Below are positions 57,301 through 59,400 of a stretch of DNA of 64,000 nt, piece by piece. Source of the stretch: Cymodocea nodosa. Its lineage: Eukaryota; Streptophyta; Magnoliopsida; Alismatales; Cymodoceaceae. The DNA lies in NCBI GenBank assembly GCA_036874045.1, contig CM072339.1, positions 4,533,501 to 4,597,500 on the forward strand, read 5' to 3'. Under the pieces are notes generated by a model. That model made no database searches. It had not been told where the DNA came from and worked only from the letters and a program-made list of their open reading frames with translations. Position numbers and translations under genes: made by a program. The number at the start of each line of letters is the position of its first letter. The stretch's first letter is position 1.

Positions 57301-58534
57301 TTTTATTAAATAGCTGTGATTAAAATTATTTAATTCTTTCCTATATATTACGATAAATCACTATGTTCATCATCAAATATACTATAATCAATTATTGATG
57401 ATGATGGTTGTGAAAAGTAAGACATATTTTGTGTTTGTTGTGTTTCATATTTTGTAACTTATATATCAAACATATTATTTAAATTTTGTTTTACATTTTC
57501 AATTATTACATCAAGTTCTACATTTAAACAAATTTATATTATATTTATTAATTTTTTAACAACTTTTACTTTAATCTTAAGATCTAAACAAACATTTAAT
57601 ATATATAAGAGAGGTATCTTATTCTAATTTTTATTTTTCGTTGATTTTAACGTTTGTTTTTTATGAATGTTGAAAAGTAAATGTTATTTTAACGTTTGTT
57701 TAATGTACATGGACTTACGAAGTCTGGCTTGAATTGGCCCGTGGGTCAACTTGGGCCTAACCTAAATCGGCCCACAGGCTAGCTTGACCCGGCCCAACTT
57801 AGCTTGCAGGTCAATATTCTAATATATTGTAATCTGGCCTGGCTTACAATGGTTTGGCCCAATTGACATCTCTAGTAGTAACTATTGTTGGTGTGGATTA
57901 GGGTTTAGACATGCTTTGGTACCATGTAAAAGGGAGTAAAAATGAAATTATGCCATTAGTAACAAGAGATTACATGTATATTAGGAGAGACTGGATACAT
58001 CAGCATACGGATATCAATTTACCCATTTATACATCTTACAGTATGGTAGGTATAAAATGATGCTTTTTTGGTTGAATTTTATTTGCAATTATTTCCTCTC
58101 AATCTGCTATTTGTTTCTTTTGTTCTCATATTGTTGTGTATTTTTACTTCTGCAGATCTCAATCCCCCCTGGACAACGTACGGAATTTTCAATTCAAGGT
58201 GTTGGTGGAGTTGAATATCTGTTGCGTACTCCAAATAGTAGCTCGTAGGGACTGAGAACCTTTGCTATCTGCTTTCTTTTTGTTGTGTTTTCCATTGTAA
58301 GATTTTTGATGACATGTTTAGGGATAGGGGTAATCCTGTGTATCTGTATTTTCCCAAGACACTTGATCATTTGTTTATTTTCTTCAACATTGATCTTTTT
58401 TTTACTGTTTTTATTTCTTTACTGCATGGTGCAGGTGGAAATGACTGGAAAAATACTGGTTCTTATTTTCTCTTTGTTTGCTATGCAGGTTACGTGACAC
58501 CATTGTACTCATCTTGAGATTATTCGAAAAAAGG
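3053..58534 (+). CDS. Plant coiled-coil/Ig-like-domain protein, 14 exons visible, partial at both ends
   Basis: Fourteen exons join in phase to 530 codons without a stop: 3053-3163, 3261-3302, 3456-3572, 3651-3847, 9896-10129, 10745-11007, 11084-11199, 22877-22919, 23008-23099, 31547-31595, 44486-44556, 44633-44752, 58156-58244, 58489-58534. Codons 1-51 are Leu-rich and probably the end of a helical region. Codons 52-155 are Ser/Pro-rich. Codons 322-405 hold the most conserved block, including [15 protein letters not shown] and [15 protein letters not shown], which reads as an Ig-like fold. It continues to [16 protein letters not shown] recall a plant-only family with this layout (At5g23490/At5g08440 type) but could not check it; the function is unknown. 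The start and the final exon(s), expected to be Lys/Arg-rich, are not visible. All large introns carry transposons, yet the reading frame is intact, so the gene is probably expressed. Confidence 0.8.
3164..3260 (+). other. Probable GC-AG intron
   Basis: The intron is 97 bp and starts GCGAGT after AAG; it ends CTTGCAG. No GT donor keeps the frame between N-L-K and V-L-L. Plant GC-AG introns usually have a donor close to AG|GCAAGT, which this resembles. Confidence 0.65.
3261..3302 (+). CDS. Exon 2 of the host gene
   Basis: A 42-nt exon between CTTGCAG and GTAACC. It encodes 14 residues, [14 protein letters not shown], continuing the helical stretch of exon 1. Phase 0 at both ends. Confidence 0.8.
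3456..3572 (+). CDS. Exon 3 of the host gene
   Basis: A 117-nt exon between GGTGCAG and GTATGA, encoding 39 residues that begin [19 protein letters not shown] and become Ser/Pro-rich. Phase 0 at both ends. Confidence 0.8.
3651..3847 (+). CDS. Exon 4 of the host gene
   Basis: A 197-nt exon between GTGTCCCAG and GTAAAC. It encodes a Pro/Ser/Asn-rich linker containing [20 protein letters not shown]. It ends in phase 2 (the first two bases of an Arg codon), so the next exon must start with one completing base. A roughly 6.0-kb intron follows, holding a dispersed repeat and a copia element. Confidence 0.8.
4870..5095 (-). repeat. Dispersed repeat family R, copy 1
   Basis: On the - strand this copy begins TGTTGATATCATATCAAG, then has a GGAAACA..AATACTTTT-like section, an AACTTAAAATTT section and ATAAGATAAAA. 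The same order occurs at 37745-37970 (-) and 58860-59010 (+). The start looks like that of an LTR (TGTTRRTATCAT), so solo LTRs are the best guess. Confidence 0.55.
5518..5576 (-). repeat. Copia A 3' LTR, first 60 bp
   Basis: On the - strand it starts TGTCGTAATAGTACTCTAT. It matches the retained piece of the 5' LTR (from 8797) with about ten differences, so the element is old. The LTR continues further left for an unknown distance. Confidence 0.7.
5584..8736 (-). pseudogene. Copia A pol: protease, integrase, RT, RNase H
   Basis: Reading leftward: protease remnant near 8740-8400 (DSSTT then NITVADYHS), integrase pieces 8370-7500 with [20 protein letters not shown], reverse transcriptase 6828-6307 ([15 protein letters not shown]), RNase H 6099-5584 ([34 protein letters not shown]). 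The RT catalytic box reads YVDN instead of YVDD, a change expected to abolish activity. There are several stops and frame breaks. The family is close to element B at 45314-50296. Confidence 0.85.
8738..8797 (-). repeat. Copia A truncated 5' LTR
   Basis: On the - strand it starts TGTTGTTGAAACAGTACTCT and runs to CCATATATCC, where homology to the 3' LTR stops and coding sequence begins. The break marks a deletion endpoint. Confidence 0.7.
9387..9520 (+). repeat. Homopurine (GA-rich) tract
   Basis: About 130 nt of nearly uninterrupted A and G on the + strand, with units like GAAAAGAAAA and GAGAGAAA. The long frame translated through it is low-complexity Lys/Glu/Arg and is not a gene. Confidence 0.85.
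9530..9830 (-). repeat. Dispersed repeat family R-related copy 2
   Basis: Its reverse complement matches 43660-43940 and 59230-59400: shared blocks include AATTAATTCATGTGAGATTT and GAATACTTCCACC-like ends. Alignment by eye only; divergence is substantial. Confidence 0.5.
9896..10129 (+). CDS. Exon 5 of the host gene (start uncertain)
   Basis: The open frame is clear ([20 protein letters not shown], then [18 protein letters not shown]). An in-frame TGA at 9870-9872 limits the 5' end. Only acceptors giving a start at 9875 or 9896 restore the phase left by exon 4; both have a purine-rich, weak upstream tract. The donor at 10130 (GTGTGG) is the one that leaves phase 2, as exon 6 needs. Confidence 0.65.
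10745..11007 (+). CDS. Exon 6 of the host gene
   Basis: A 263-nt exon between TTTCAG and GTTTGT. After one carried base the frame reads [20 protein letters not shown] and onward, an acidic and polar linker without a recognised domain. It ends with a single G that becomes the first base of an Asp codon in exon 7. Confidence 0.78.
11084..11199 (+). CDS. Exon 7 of the host gene (start of Ig-like block)
   Basis: Lies between TTATGCAG and GTGAAT. It encodes [20 protein letters not shown] followed by [19 protein letters not shown], the first strands of the conserved Ig-like region. It ends in phase 0. An intron of about 11.7 kb follows, filled by a tandem duplication, copia debris, a LINE and a copia element. 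Confidence 0.82.
11311..11865 (+). repeat. Diverged tandem duplication, unit about 291 bp
   Basis: Unit 1 starts with TTAGAATGTGGTTTACTTAA at about 11315 and unit 2 with TGTAGAATGTGGTTTATTTA at about 11606. Both run to ACCATGATGTTTGATGTAAA. The offset is 291 bp. It lies in intron 7 and no coding capacity is evident. Confidence 0.85.
11900..12660 (-). pseudogene. Copia gag-protease fragment, heavily decayed
   Basis: On the - strand the translation gives [14 protein letters not shown], the protease-flanking motif (normally a DTGASNHMT-like box), then [14 protein letters not shown] and [10 protein letters not shown] with a following N-L-stop-T, which parallels the protease-to-GAG-preintegrase stretch of element B. 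Frames are interrupted by many stops. No LTRs were found. Confidence 0.5.
12847..12903. repeat. Two adjacent perfect palindromic structures
   Basis: GAGTATTAATACTC at 12847-12860 is a perfect 14-bp palindrome. Six bases later, CCTTGATTTTTTGAA (12867-12881) and its exact reverse complement (12889-12903) flank the 7-nt loop GTCGAGG. It sits left of the 3' end of the LINE. Confidence 0.85.
13570..17000 (-). pseudogene. LINE ORF2: endonuclease, reverse transcriptase, zf-RVT
   Basis: The endonuclease domain at 16712-16479 shows [15 protein letters not shown] and LDRIIIN. The reverse transcriptase at 16021-14880 shows [47 protein letters not shown] and the catalytic box [10 protein letters not shown] (about 15041-15008). 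The zinc-binding region at about 14150-13900 reads [19 protein letters not shown] and IMLWSL, then a stop where Trp is expected, then KHRCDIIF. Stops and frameshifts make it inactive. Confidence 0.85.
17108..18543 (-). pseudogene. LINE ORF1 (DUF4283-like, zinc knuckle)
   Basis: The first segment, 18543-18094, contains [20 protein letters not shown] and [15 protein letters not shown], typical of the DUF4283 part of plant LINE ORF1. After a stop (TGA where Trp is expected) and a frame break it resumes at 18046 ([20 protein letters not shown]). The zinc knuckle is at about 17826-17760: [16 protein letters not shown]2CX4HX4C intact. A polar C-terminal tail ends at 17108. The protein would bind the element's RNA. 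Confidence 0.8.
18830..22045 (+). pseudogene. Copia C gag-pol remnant
   Basis: In order: zinc-knuckle remnant with CGKFG near 18875; protease remainder; GAG-preintegrase (LWHYHLGHL) near 19435; integrase about 19590-20120; reverse transcriptase about 20950-21320 ([19 protein letters not shown] at about 21207-21237); RNase H about 21690-22030 ([20 protein letters not shown]). The RT box YIDD is intact but the frame is broken many times, so nothing functional can be made. Confidence 0.8.
22058..22206 (+). repeat. Copia C 3' LTR
   Basis: It follows the polypurine tract TTTGAGGGAAAG. It starts TGTTAAGTAG and ends GGCTTAACA: the ends TGTTAAG/CTTAACA form a 7-bp perfect inverted repeat typical of LTRs. 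Length 149 bp. Confidence 0.75.
22207..22345 (+). pseudogene. hAT-like transposase C-terminal tail, fragment 1
   Basis: With one frame shift the + strand reads [17 protein letters not shown], then DKDLVTK, a stop where Trp is expected, and [12 protein letters not shown]. The same pattern recurs at 36735-36840. The layout resembles the acidic tail that follows the dimerisation domain in plant hAT transposases, but the assignment is tentative. Confidence 0.4.
22346..22876. other. Intron 7, last part
   Basis: Nothing recognised apart from the normal approach to the exon 8 acceptor (TTTGCAG). Confidence 0.5.
22877..22919 (+). CDS. Exon 8 of the host gene
   Basis: A 43-nt exon after TTTGCAG, encoding [14 protein letters not shown] plus one base; donor GTAATG. 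It sits between an 11.7-kb and an 88-bp intron. Its Trp continues the Ig-like block from CNFA in exon 7. Confidence 0.8.
23008..23099 (+). CDS. Exon 9 of the host gene
   Basis: A 92-nt exon following GGTACAG, donor GTACAA. It encodes [20 protein letters not shown] and then [10 protein letters not shown], the best conserved stretch of the protein. Reading on through the preceding 88 bp in the same frame would also be open, but splicing at 22920/23007 gives the phase-correct join. Confidence 0.82.
23100..24600. other. Intron 9, first part: no feature recognised
   Basis: AT-rich with a CT-rich stretch near 23550-23600, on the - strand a low-complexity Lys/Arg frame. A short inverted repeat (AGTTGTGT, TG, ACACAACT) occurs near 24525. 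No gene or transposon domain seen. Confidence 0.5.
24654..24887 (-). pseudogene. psbB: psbB 5' fragment (CP47 N-terminus), nuclear plastid copy
   Basis: About 78 codons from the start [20 protein letters not shown] to NSWGDW match the N-terminus of the photosystem II CP47 protein. Substitutions relative to the highly conserved plastid protein are mainly of the G-to-A kind on the coding strand (for example Gly to Asp, Glu to Lys, Arg to His, Ala to Thr). Homology stops after NSWGDW. Not functional. Confidence 0.9.
24932..25385 (+). pseudogene. rpl2: rpl2 exon 1 end and intron start, nuclear plastid copy
   Basis: From about 24934 the + strand encodes the end of rpl2 exon 1 ([10 protein letters not shown].., MGNALPLS). 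It is followed from about 25025 by the plastid rpl2 group II intron start (TTTGAACTATTGATTTA, then CTACGGGATAGACCTCAACA). It is on the strand opposite to the rpl2 exon 2 fragment just downstream. Confidence 0.8.
25173..25598 (+). repeat. Tandem duplication of 213 bp within the plastid insert
   Basis: The block starting TAGTTCTTCATAGAAAATTA at 25173 is repeated from 25386 with a few substitutions. Each copy holds rpl2 intron sequence joined to the inverted 3' end of rpl2, so the duplication happened after the inversion junction formed. Confidence 0.85.
25538..25915 (-). pseudogene. rpl2: rpl2 exon 2 (ribosomal protein L2 C-terminus), nuclear plastid copy
   Basis: The - strand encodes [53 protein letters not shown] and [14 protein letters not shown], the C-terminal half of plastid ribosomal protein L2. 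It ends at about 25549 with a slightly altered tail. Amino acid changes (Gly to Glu, Pro to Leu, Ala to Thr) again suggest C-to-T decay. Confidence 0.9.
25916..26520. other. Plastid-like noncoding stretch, gene not named
   Basis: The sequence (for example ATGTGAAGTGTATGGCTAAC near 26035 and GTACGGCTTGGAGGGAGATC near 26454) reads like the end of a plastid group II intron. The second motif would lie in the domain V region. I remember similar sequence from plastid introns but cannot say which gene. Confidence 0.5.
26915..27086 (-). pseudogene. psbC: psbC 5' fragment with internal deletion, nuclear plastid copy
   Basis: Starting at the ATG at 27086 the - strand reads [13 protein letters not shown], a stop in place of Trp, then [14 protein letters not shown]. 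It jumps directly to [14 protein letters not shown]. The segment between, a conserved membrane stretch of CP43, is deleted. As in plastids, it overlaps the end of psbD. Confidence 0.85.
27070..27553 (-). pseudogene. psbD: psbD C-terminal half (photosystem II D2), nuclear plastid copy
   Basis: The - strand encodes [39 protein letters not shown] and [15 protein letters not shown], then after a frame break near 27240 continues to AAEDP.., [14 protein letters not shown], a stop, and [10 protein letters not shown]. This is about 160 codons of the D2 C-terminus with the His/Arg and Gly/Asp type changes seen in the other plastid pieces. Confidence 0.9.
27554..28109. other. Intron 9: no feature recognised
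   Basis: AT-rich; I see no gene, element end or repeat that I can name. Confidence 0.5.
28110..28460 (+). pseudogene. Non-LTR retrotransposon RT C-terminal remnant
   Basis: The + strand in broken frame reads [12 protein letters not shown], a stop, [14 protein letters not shown] and LIRRGELIS, then a diverged tail. It parallels the conserved end of a common plant non-LTR RT (consensus GVAPI..K..E.RLRWFGHV.RRP...PVRR). The upstream part is missing. Confidence 0.6.
28785..28803 (+). other. Possible copia polypurine-tract relic
   Basis: ATTTGAGGGGGAGTTATGTG resembles the polypurine tract and LTR junction of the copia elements here (compare TTTGAGGGGGAGTG at 50162). No coding sequence or LTR pair was found around it. 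Confidence 0.35.
28839..30009. mobile_element. Non-autonomous PIF/Harbinger-like element
   Basis: The left end AGTGTGCATTTGTATACCTG and the complement of the right end AGGATGTTTGTACACTTAAA are related to each other and to the termini of the complete Harbinger element at 39226. TTA flanks both sides (28836-28838 and 30010-30012). The interior, 1.17 kb, has no transposase; its middle (28990-29460) is pyrimidine-rich with many CTTCA/CCTT words. It is probably mobilised in trans. Confidence 0.6.
30013..31546. other. Intron 9, last part: no feature recognised
   Basis: AT-rich intron sequence. A short open frame at 31147-31353 has no recognisable product. The exon 10 acceptor follows at 31546. Confidence 0.5.
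31547..31595 (+). CDS. Exon 10 of the host gene (49-nt small exon)
   Basis: A 49-nt exon after ATAAAG, donor GTGAGT. It encodes [16 protein letters not shown] plus one base, which joins RMRK of exon 9 to DPEMQ of exon 11 in phase. It is isolated between introns of about 8.4 and 12.9 kb. Its last 9 nt, together with the donor, are copied 73 bp downstream. Confidence 0.82.
31587..31716 (+). repeat. Exact 57-bp duplication copying the exon 10 donor
   Basis: 31587-31643 and 31660-31716 are identical and separated by 16 bp. Each contains the last bases of exon 10 (ACTTGTG) and the donor GTGAGT, so two equal 5' splice sites exist 73 bp apart. Confidence 0.92.
31717..33179. other. Intron 10: unresolved sequence
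   Basis: Short frames occur (for example 32087-32296, with [11 protein letters not shown] and SFETLFDTK) that may be eroded transposon coding sequence, but none can be assigned. The part from 32700 to 33180 may be the leader of the copia element that follows. Confidence 0.4.
33195..36610 (+). pseudogene. Copia D gag-pol remnant
   Basis: A gag start-like motif LNGSNYL near 33215; zinc knuckle remnant [12 protein letters not shown] near 33508; GAG-preintegrase and integrase 34140-34970, with [20 protein letters not shown] and [20 protein letters not shown] at 34800-34930; reverse transcriptase about 35400-36100 with the box FVDDML near 35990; RNase H near 36470-36610 (NLVT, stop, CSKK). A 26-bp tandem duplication in the RT (35936-35987) and many stops, mostly at expected Trp or Arg codons, show that it is inactive. 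Confidence 0.8.
35936..35987 (+). repeat. 26-bp tandem duplication in copia D reverse transcriptase
   Basis: CTCGAGGGATTATTCTTTTT occurs at 35936 and 35962, just upstream of the RT catalytic box. The length is not a multiple of three, so it shifts the frame. Confidence 0.9.
36700..37240 (+). pseudogene. hAT-like transposase C-terminal tail, fragment 2
   Basis: The + strand reads [25 protein letters not shown], a stop where Trp is expected, [20 protein letters not shown], and later an acidic [14 protein letters not shown]. The first part parallels 22216-22345. Such acidic tails follow the dimerisation domain in plant hAT transposases. The family assignment is tentative; the two fragments clearly share an origin. 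Confidence 0.4.
37241..37744. other. AT-rich intron sequence, nothing recognised
   Basis: No domain or repeat that I can name; dense ATTTTTCATCATnT words and short repeats. Confidence 0.5.
37745..37970 (-). repeat. Dispersed repeat family R, copy 3
   Basis: On the - strand it starts TGTTAGTATCATACTAATGA at 37969 and proceeds as in copy 1 (4870-5095), including the AACTTAAAATTTTAATTTAA section. It lies directly after the copia gag at 37985-39170 and may be its 3' LTR. Confidence 0.55.
37985..39170 (-). pseudogene. Copia gag fragment (element F)
   Basis: On the - strand it reads [10 protein letters not shown], a stop, [11 protein letters not shown], a stop, then [34 protein letters not shown] and [14 protein letters not shown]-like sequence, a UBN2-type gag. 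At 39164 the complement reads CAACA followed by TAATATCAAAGC, which resembles an LTR end plus a decayed primer-binding site (TGGTATCAGAGC). Protease and pol are absent, so the element is deleted. Confidence 0.6.
39226..39380 (+). repeat. Left terminal inverted repeat with internal copies
   Basis: The terminus GGGCCTGTTTATGCA is followed by related words GGGTGTTTATGCACGTTCAG at 39321 and AGGTGTTTGTGTACATGACA at 39364. They are probably repeated transposase-binding sites. Confidence 0.65.
39821..41092 (-). pseudogene. PIF/Harbinger DDE transposase, almost intact
   Basis: It cuts and pastes the element. Exons on the - strand: about 41092-40570 ([16 protein letters not shown], one TGA, then [20 protein letters not shown] and [15 protein letters not shown]), an intron starting GTACAC, about 40490-40265 ([19 protein letters not shown] with catalytic Asp), an intron, and about 40190-39821 ([16 protein letters not shown] with Asp; [17 protein letters not shown] with Glu). 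The D-D-E triad is complete. Gly of VDAGY is Arg, and one TGA lies in exon 1, so this copy is probably dead but recent. Confidence 0.85.
41309..42387 (-). pseudogene. PIF/Harbinger Myb/SANT-like protein (second gene)
   Basis: Partner protein that normally helps the transposase bind and enter the nucleus. From the ATG at about 42382 it reads [20 protein letters not shown] and KTPDG, a TAG, then [18 protein letters not shown] and [15 protein letters not shown], a Myb_DNA-bind_3-like domain. After an intron (about 42050-41975) it continues [20 protein letters not shown], then to 41581, and a separate frame 41554-41309 carries a Glu/Lys-rich coiled-coil end. One in-frame stop interrupts the DNA-binding domain. 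Confidence 0.82.
42660..43050. repeat. GC-rich tandem array inside the Harbinger element
   Basis: CpG-rich units built from GGGGGCAATCGACT, GAGGGCGA.GGTGCAGGCG and GAGTGCGAGGG-type words. The anchor GGGGGCAAT occurs at 42718, 42787, 42886 and 42955, spacing 69, 99 and 69 bp; all are multiples of three, as is the 30-bp extra piece. That is why long frames exist on both strands. These frames are low-complexity (Ala/Leu/Cys or Arg/His/Pro) and are not annotated as genes. Confidence 0.88.
43140..43222 (-). repeat. Right terminal inverted repeat with internal copy
   Basis: The terminus (AAGTGCACAAACCCCTC, ending at 43222) has an internal copy GGCACAAACACCTC at 43145-43158, about 64 bp inside, mirroring the left end. 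Confidence 0.65.
43290..43940 (+). repeat. Dispersed repeat family R-related copy 4
   Basis: The order of blocks AAATACCTAGATAAATTTTC, ATAAAGATATAA, CATGTACAAATGACTGAAAA, TTACGTTTCAATATATG and TCTCACATGAATTAATTA matches 59010-59400 block by block with moderate divergence. Confidence 0.65.
43941..44485. other. Intron 10, last part: nothing recognised
   Basis: AT-rich sequence leading to the exon 11 acceptor; no element or gene seen. Confidence 0.5.
44486..44556 (+). CDS. Exon 11 of the host gene
   Basis: A 71-nt exon after GATATAG, donor GTAAGT. It encodes [20 protein letters not shown] and then VSIP, with Asp split over the junction. A 76-bp intron separates it from exon 12. Confidence 0.82.
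44633..44752 (+). CDS. Exon 12 of the host gene
   Basis: A 120-nt exon after TTGTTAG, donor GTATCA. It encodes [20 protein letters not shown] and continues to [12 protein letters not shown], phase 0 at both ends. A complete copia element begins 561 bp downstream inside the following 13.4-kb intron. Confidence 0.82.
45314..45442 (+). repeat. Copia B 5' LTR
   Basis: Starts TGTGGTTATTGGGTGGATCC and ends CAAGAATCAACA. It contains a (TA)n(TG)n tract at 45355-45389, longer than in the 3' LTR, and a TATA-rich segment that may hold the promoter. Confidence 0.93.
45443..45460 (+). promoter_or_regulatory. Copia B primer-binding site
   Basis: TGGTATCAGAGCATG directly follows the 5' LTR and matches the complement of the initiator tRNA-Met 3' end, the standard plant copia primer. 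Confidence 0.92.
45461..45937 (+). other. Copia B leader, GC-rich
   Basis: An untranslated stretch of about 480 bp, markedly richer in C, G and CpG than its surroundings (for example CACCACCGTCGTTGCC near 45471). Frames on both strands exist by composition only. Confidence 0.7.
45938..50154 (+). pseudogene. Copia B gag-pol polyprotein, broken by stops
   Basis: Gag from ATG at 45938 ([15 protein letters not shown]; zinc knuckle [15 protein letters not shown] near 46700). Protease [11 protein letters not shown] near 46957. GAG-preintegrase LWHRRLGH with CESCQLGKH. Integrase D-D-E at CDIWS (47520), RTDNALEF (47704) and VAEREHR (47813). Reverse transcriptase 48640-49310 with [17 protein letters not shown] and intact YVDD at 49210. 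RNase H to 50154 with [20 protein letters not shown]. About a dozen stops interrupt the frame; many replace Trp, Arg (CGA) or Gln codons. Confidence 0.93.
50162..50173 (+). other. Copia B polypurine tract
   Basis: TTTGAGGGGGAG lies immediately before the 3' LTR and would prime plus-strand DNA synthesis. Confidence 0.9.
50174..50296 (+). repeat. Copia B 3' LTR
   Basis: Starts TGTGGTTATTGGGTTATTGG (with an 8-bp internal duplication relative to the 5' LTR) and ends CAAGAATCAACA. The TG tract is shorter than in the 5' LTR. Followed by the target duplication CTTTG. Confidence 0.93.
50302..51690. other. Intron 12: AT-rich, short direct repeat
   Basis: A direct repeat of about 60 bp (ATATATTTTGTTTCAAATC type) occurs near 50677 and 50900. 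No gene seen. A short frame on the - strand (51608-51369) has no recognisable product. Confidence 0.5.
51691..52145 (-). repeat. Imperfect tandem array, about four units of 85-112 bp
   Basis: The anchor word CTTGATTTGATnGAA recurs at 51749, 51861, 51945 and, altered to CTCGGTTTGACTGAA, at 52054. Between anchors the units share ACATTTCTCCATTT and TGTCAGGTGAACTCA-like words. Its origin is unknown. Confidence 0.75.
52146..52829. other. Intron 12: nothing recognised
   Basis: No gene, element end or strong repeat that I can name. Confidence 0.45.
52850..55363 (+). pseudogene. Copia E pol remnant: integrase, RT, RNase H
   Basis: Integrase: [12 protein letters not shown] near 52995 and [20 protein letters not shown] near 53095. 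Reverse transcriptase from about 53880 to 54600; the box reads VYVNNILL (near 54412) in place of YVDD, so catalysis is lost. RNase [21 protein letters not shown]-like sequence near 55130-55200, ending [14 protein letters not shown]. Many stops at expected Trp and Gln codons. It is the most decayed copia pol in the window. Confidence 0.8.
55373..55603 (+). repeat. Copia E 3' LTR (right end tentative)
   Basis: Preceded by the polypurine tract CTTGAAGGGGAG. Starts TGTTAGAGTTGTAATATAG and includes CTATATAAGAGGCTTAACCC, a likely TATA region. Confidence 0.6.
55604..56034. other. Intron 12: nothing recognised
   Basis: GC-richer than its surroundings, with TAGGGCTT words; no domain or element identified. 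Confidence 0.45.
56240..56665. repeat. Palindromic motif array in the hAT element
   Basis: About ten variants of CTTCGRTYTGAYCGAAG separated by T-rich spacers (TTTTTATTTTTTT). One copy, 56569-56585, has perfect 8-bp arms (CTTCGATC T GATCGAAG). Repeated short motifs next to a terminus fit the subterminal transposase-binding sites known for hAT elements. Confidence 0.75.
56777..56917 (+). repeat. 70-bp tandem duplication in the hAT element
   Basis: ATCAAGACATCACCAACAGA occurs at about 56779 and, with one change, 70 bp later; both copies continue CATTCATAATTCATCAT and a CATTCAAA word. Confidence 0.85.
57092..57232 (-). pseudogene. hAT transposase C-terminal dimerisation domain
   Basis: The - strand reads [20 protein letters not shown], then [16 protein letters not shown] and [10 protein letters not shown], followed by a stop. 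This is the conserved hAT dimerisation signature (SVASEQ.FS.GGR.L...R..L). The rest of the transposase is missing or unrecognisable. Confidence 0.88.
57883..58155. other. Intron 12, last part
   Basis: Ordinary intron sequence with a pyrimidine-rich stretch before the exon 13 acceptor. Confidence 0.5.
58156..58244 (+). CDS. Exon 13 of the host gene
   Basis: Starts after TTCTGCAG and encodes [20 protein letters not shown] followed by YLLRTPNSS. Read without splicing it meets a TAG at 58246-58248. The donor GTAGGG at 58245 removes that stop and leaves phase 2, which exon 14 completes. I therefore treat TAG as part of the donor, not as the true end. Confidence 0.72.
58489..58534 (+). CDS. Exon 14 of the host gene (last one seen)
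   Basis: A 46-nt exon between CTATGCAG and GTATGT. After one carried base it encodes [15 protein letters not shown], the conserved C-terminal strand expected from the family. I searched downstream to 64000 by eye for a Lys/Arg-rich closing exon and saw none, so the end of the gene is probably beyond the window. Confidence 0.7.
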
Positions 58535-58849
58535 GTATGTGTGTAATCTTATTTACTTTTACTAACATGCAATTTAAATTTACTTTATCTCTTTAATGAT
58601 TTAAAATTTATAATCATGTAATCTTATTTACTTTTGTAACTCTAAATCTATTTAATGTTTTAGCAACTGTATTTCATTTTCTGGAACTTGTTTTTTGTAT
58701 ATGTTTAGCATTTGCCCTTCAACCATTGACATATGTGCCACTTTATGCTACTTTATCACATCATACTCTTTGTAAAGTAGGTAGTGAATGGGTCTTTTCA
58801 AAAGACTTCATACTACCTTATGAGGTTGAGTTTTATGTAGAAAGCTGTT

Positions 58850-59400
58850 AGAACCTGTCAATATTGTATCAATGATTGATCTCTTGGAAAAACAAAACGT
58901 ATTGAGAATCATATTGGTAAAACGTAATACTTTTGTGGAAACAACAAAAAGTTTCAAATTTCAACTTAAAATTTAAGGATAAGATAAAACAAGTTATGAT
59001 GAGCATATAAAAATACCTTGATAAATTTTCTAGTCGATATACATAAAATGTCAACTTGATAAAGATATAATAATTGCATTTATGAGAAAAGCTTTAAATC
59101 ATGTACAAATAATTGAAAAAATTCATAATGACAGTTGTTTTAAAATTCACGTTATGTTTCAATGTATATCAGATTACATTTCAATAGAATTCTAGTTATA
59201 GTTTATACATGGAATATAAATTATTAAAATTATTTATAGTATGTGAGAATTTCTGTAATCTCCATAAGTAATTTTTTTTATTCATTATAACATTTTAGAA
59301 TTAATTATAAATTTTTATTCCTATAATGTAGTTAATATCTTTTTTAAAATATCTCACATGAATTAATTAAAAATAGAAAATAGAGTTAATATAAAAAAAT
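58850..59400 (+). repeat. Dispersed repeat family R, longest copy
   Basis: It starts near TGTCAATATTGTATCAATGA (58855) and joins the block order of copies 1 and 3 to that of the copies at 43290 and 9530, suggesting that all are pieces of one repeat of at least 550 bp. An LTR of an old retroelement is likely. Confidence 0.6.

Larger units (their letters stand above)
56043..57874 (-). mobile_element. hAT DNA transposon, non-autonomous remnant
   Basis: Terminal inverted repeats TAGAGGTGTCAATGGGC (left) and, read on the other strand, TAGAGATGTCAATTGGGC (right) are typical of plant hAT elements. A perfect 8-bp target duplication, GTAGTAAC, lies at 56035-56042 and 57875-57882. The interior keeps only the end of the transposase (57092-57232, - strand) and repeated sequences. 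Confidence 0.92.

Noticed and set aside
58246-58248. TAG as the natural stop of the host gene
   Set aside because: Splicing at 58245 restores the frame and adds a conserved LRDTIVL strand at 58489-58534.
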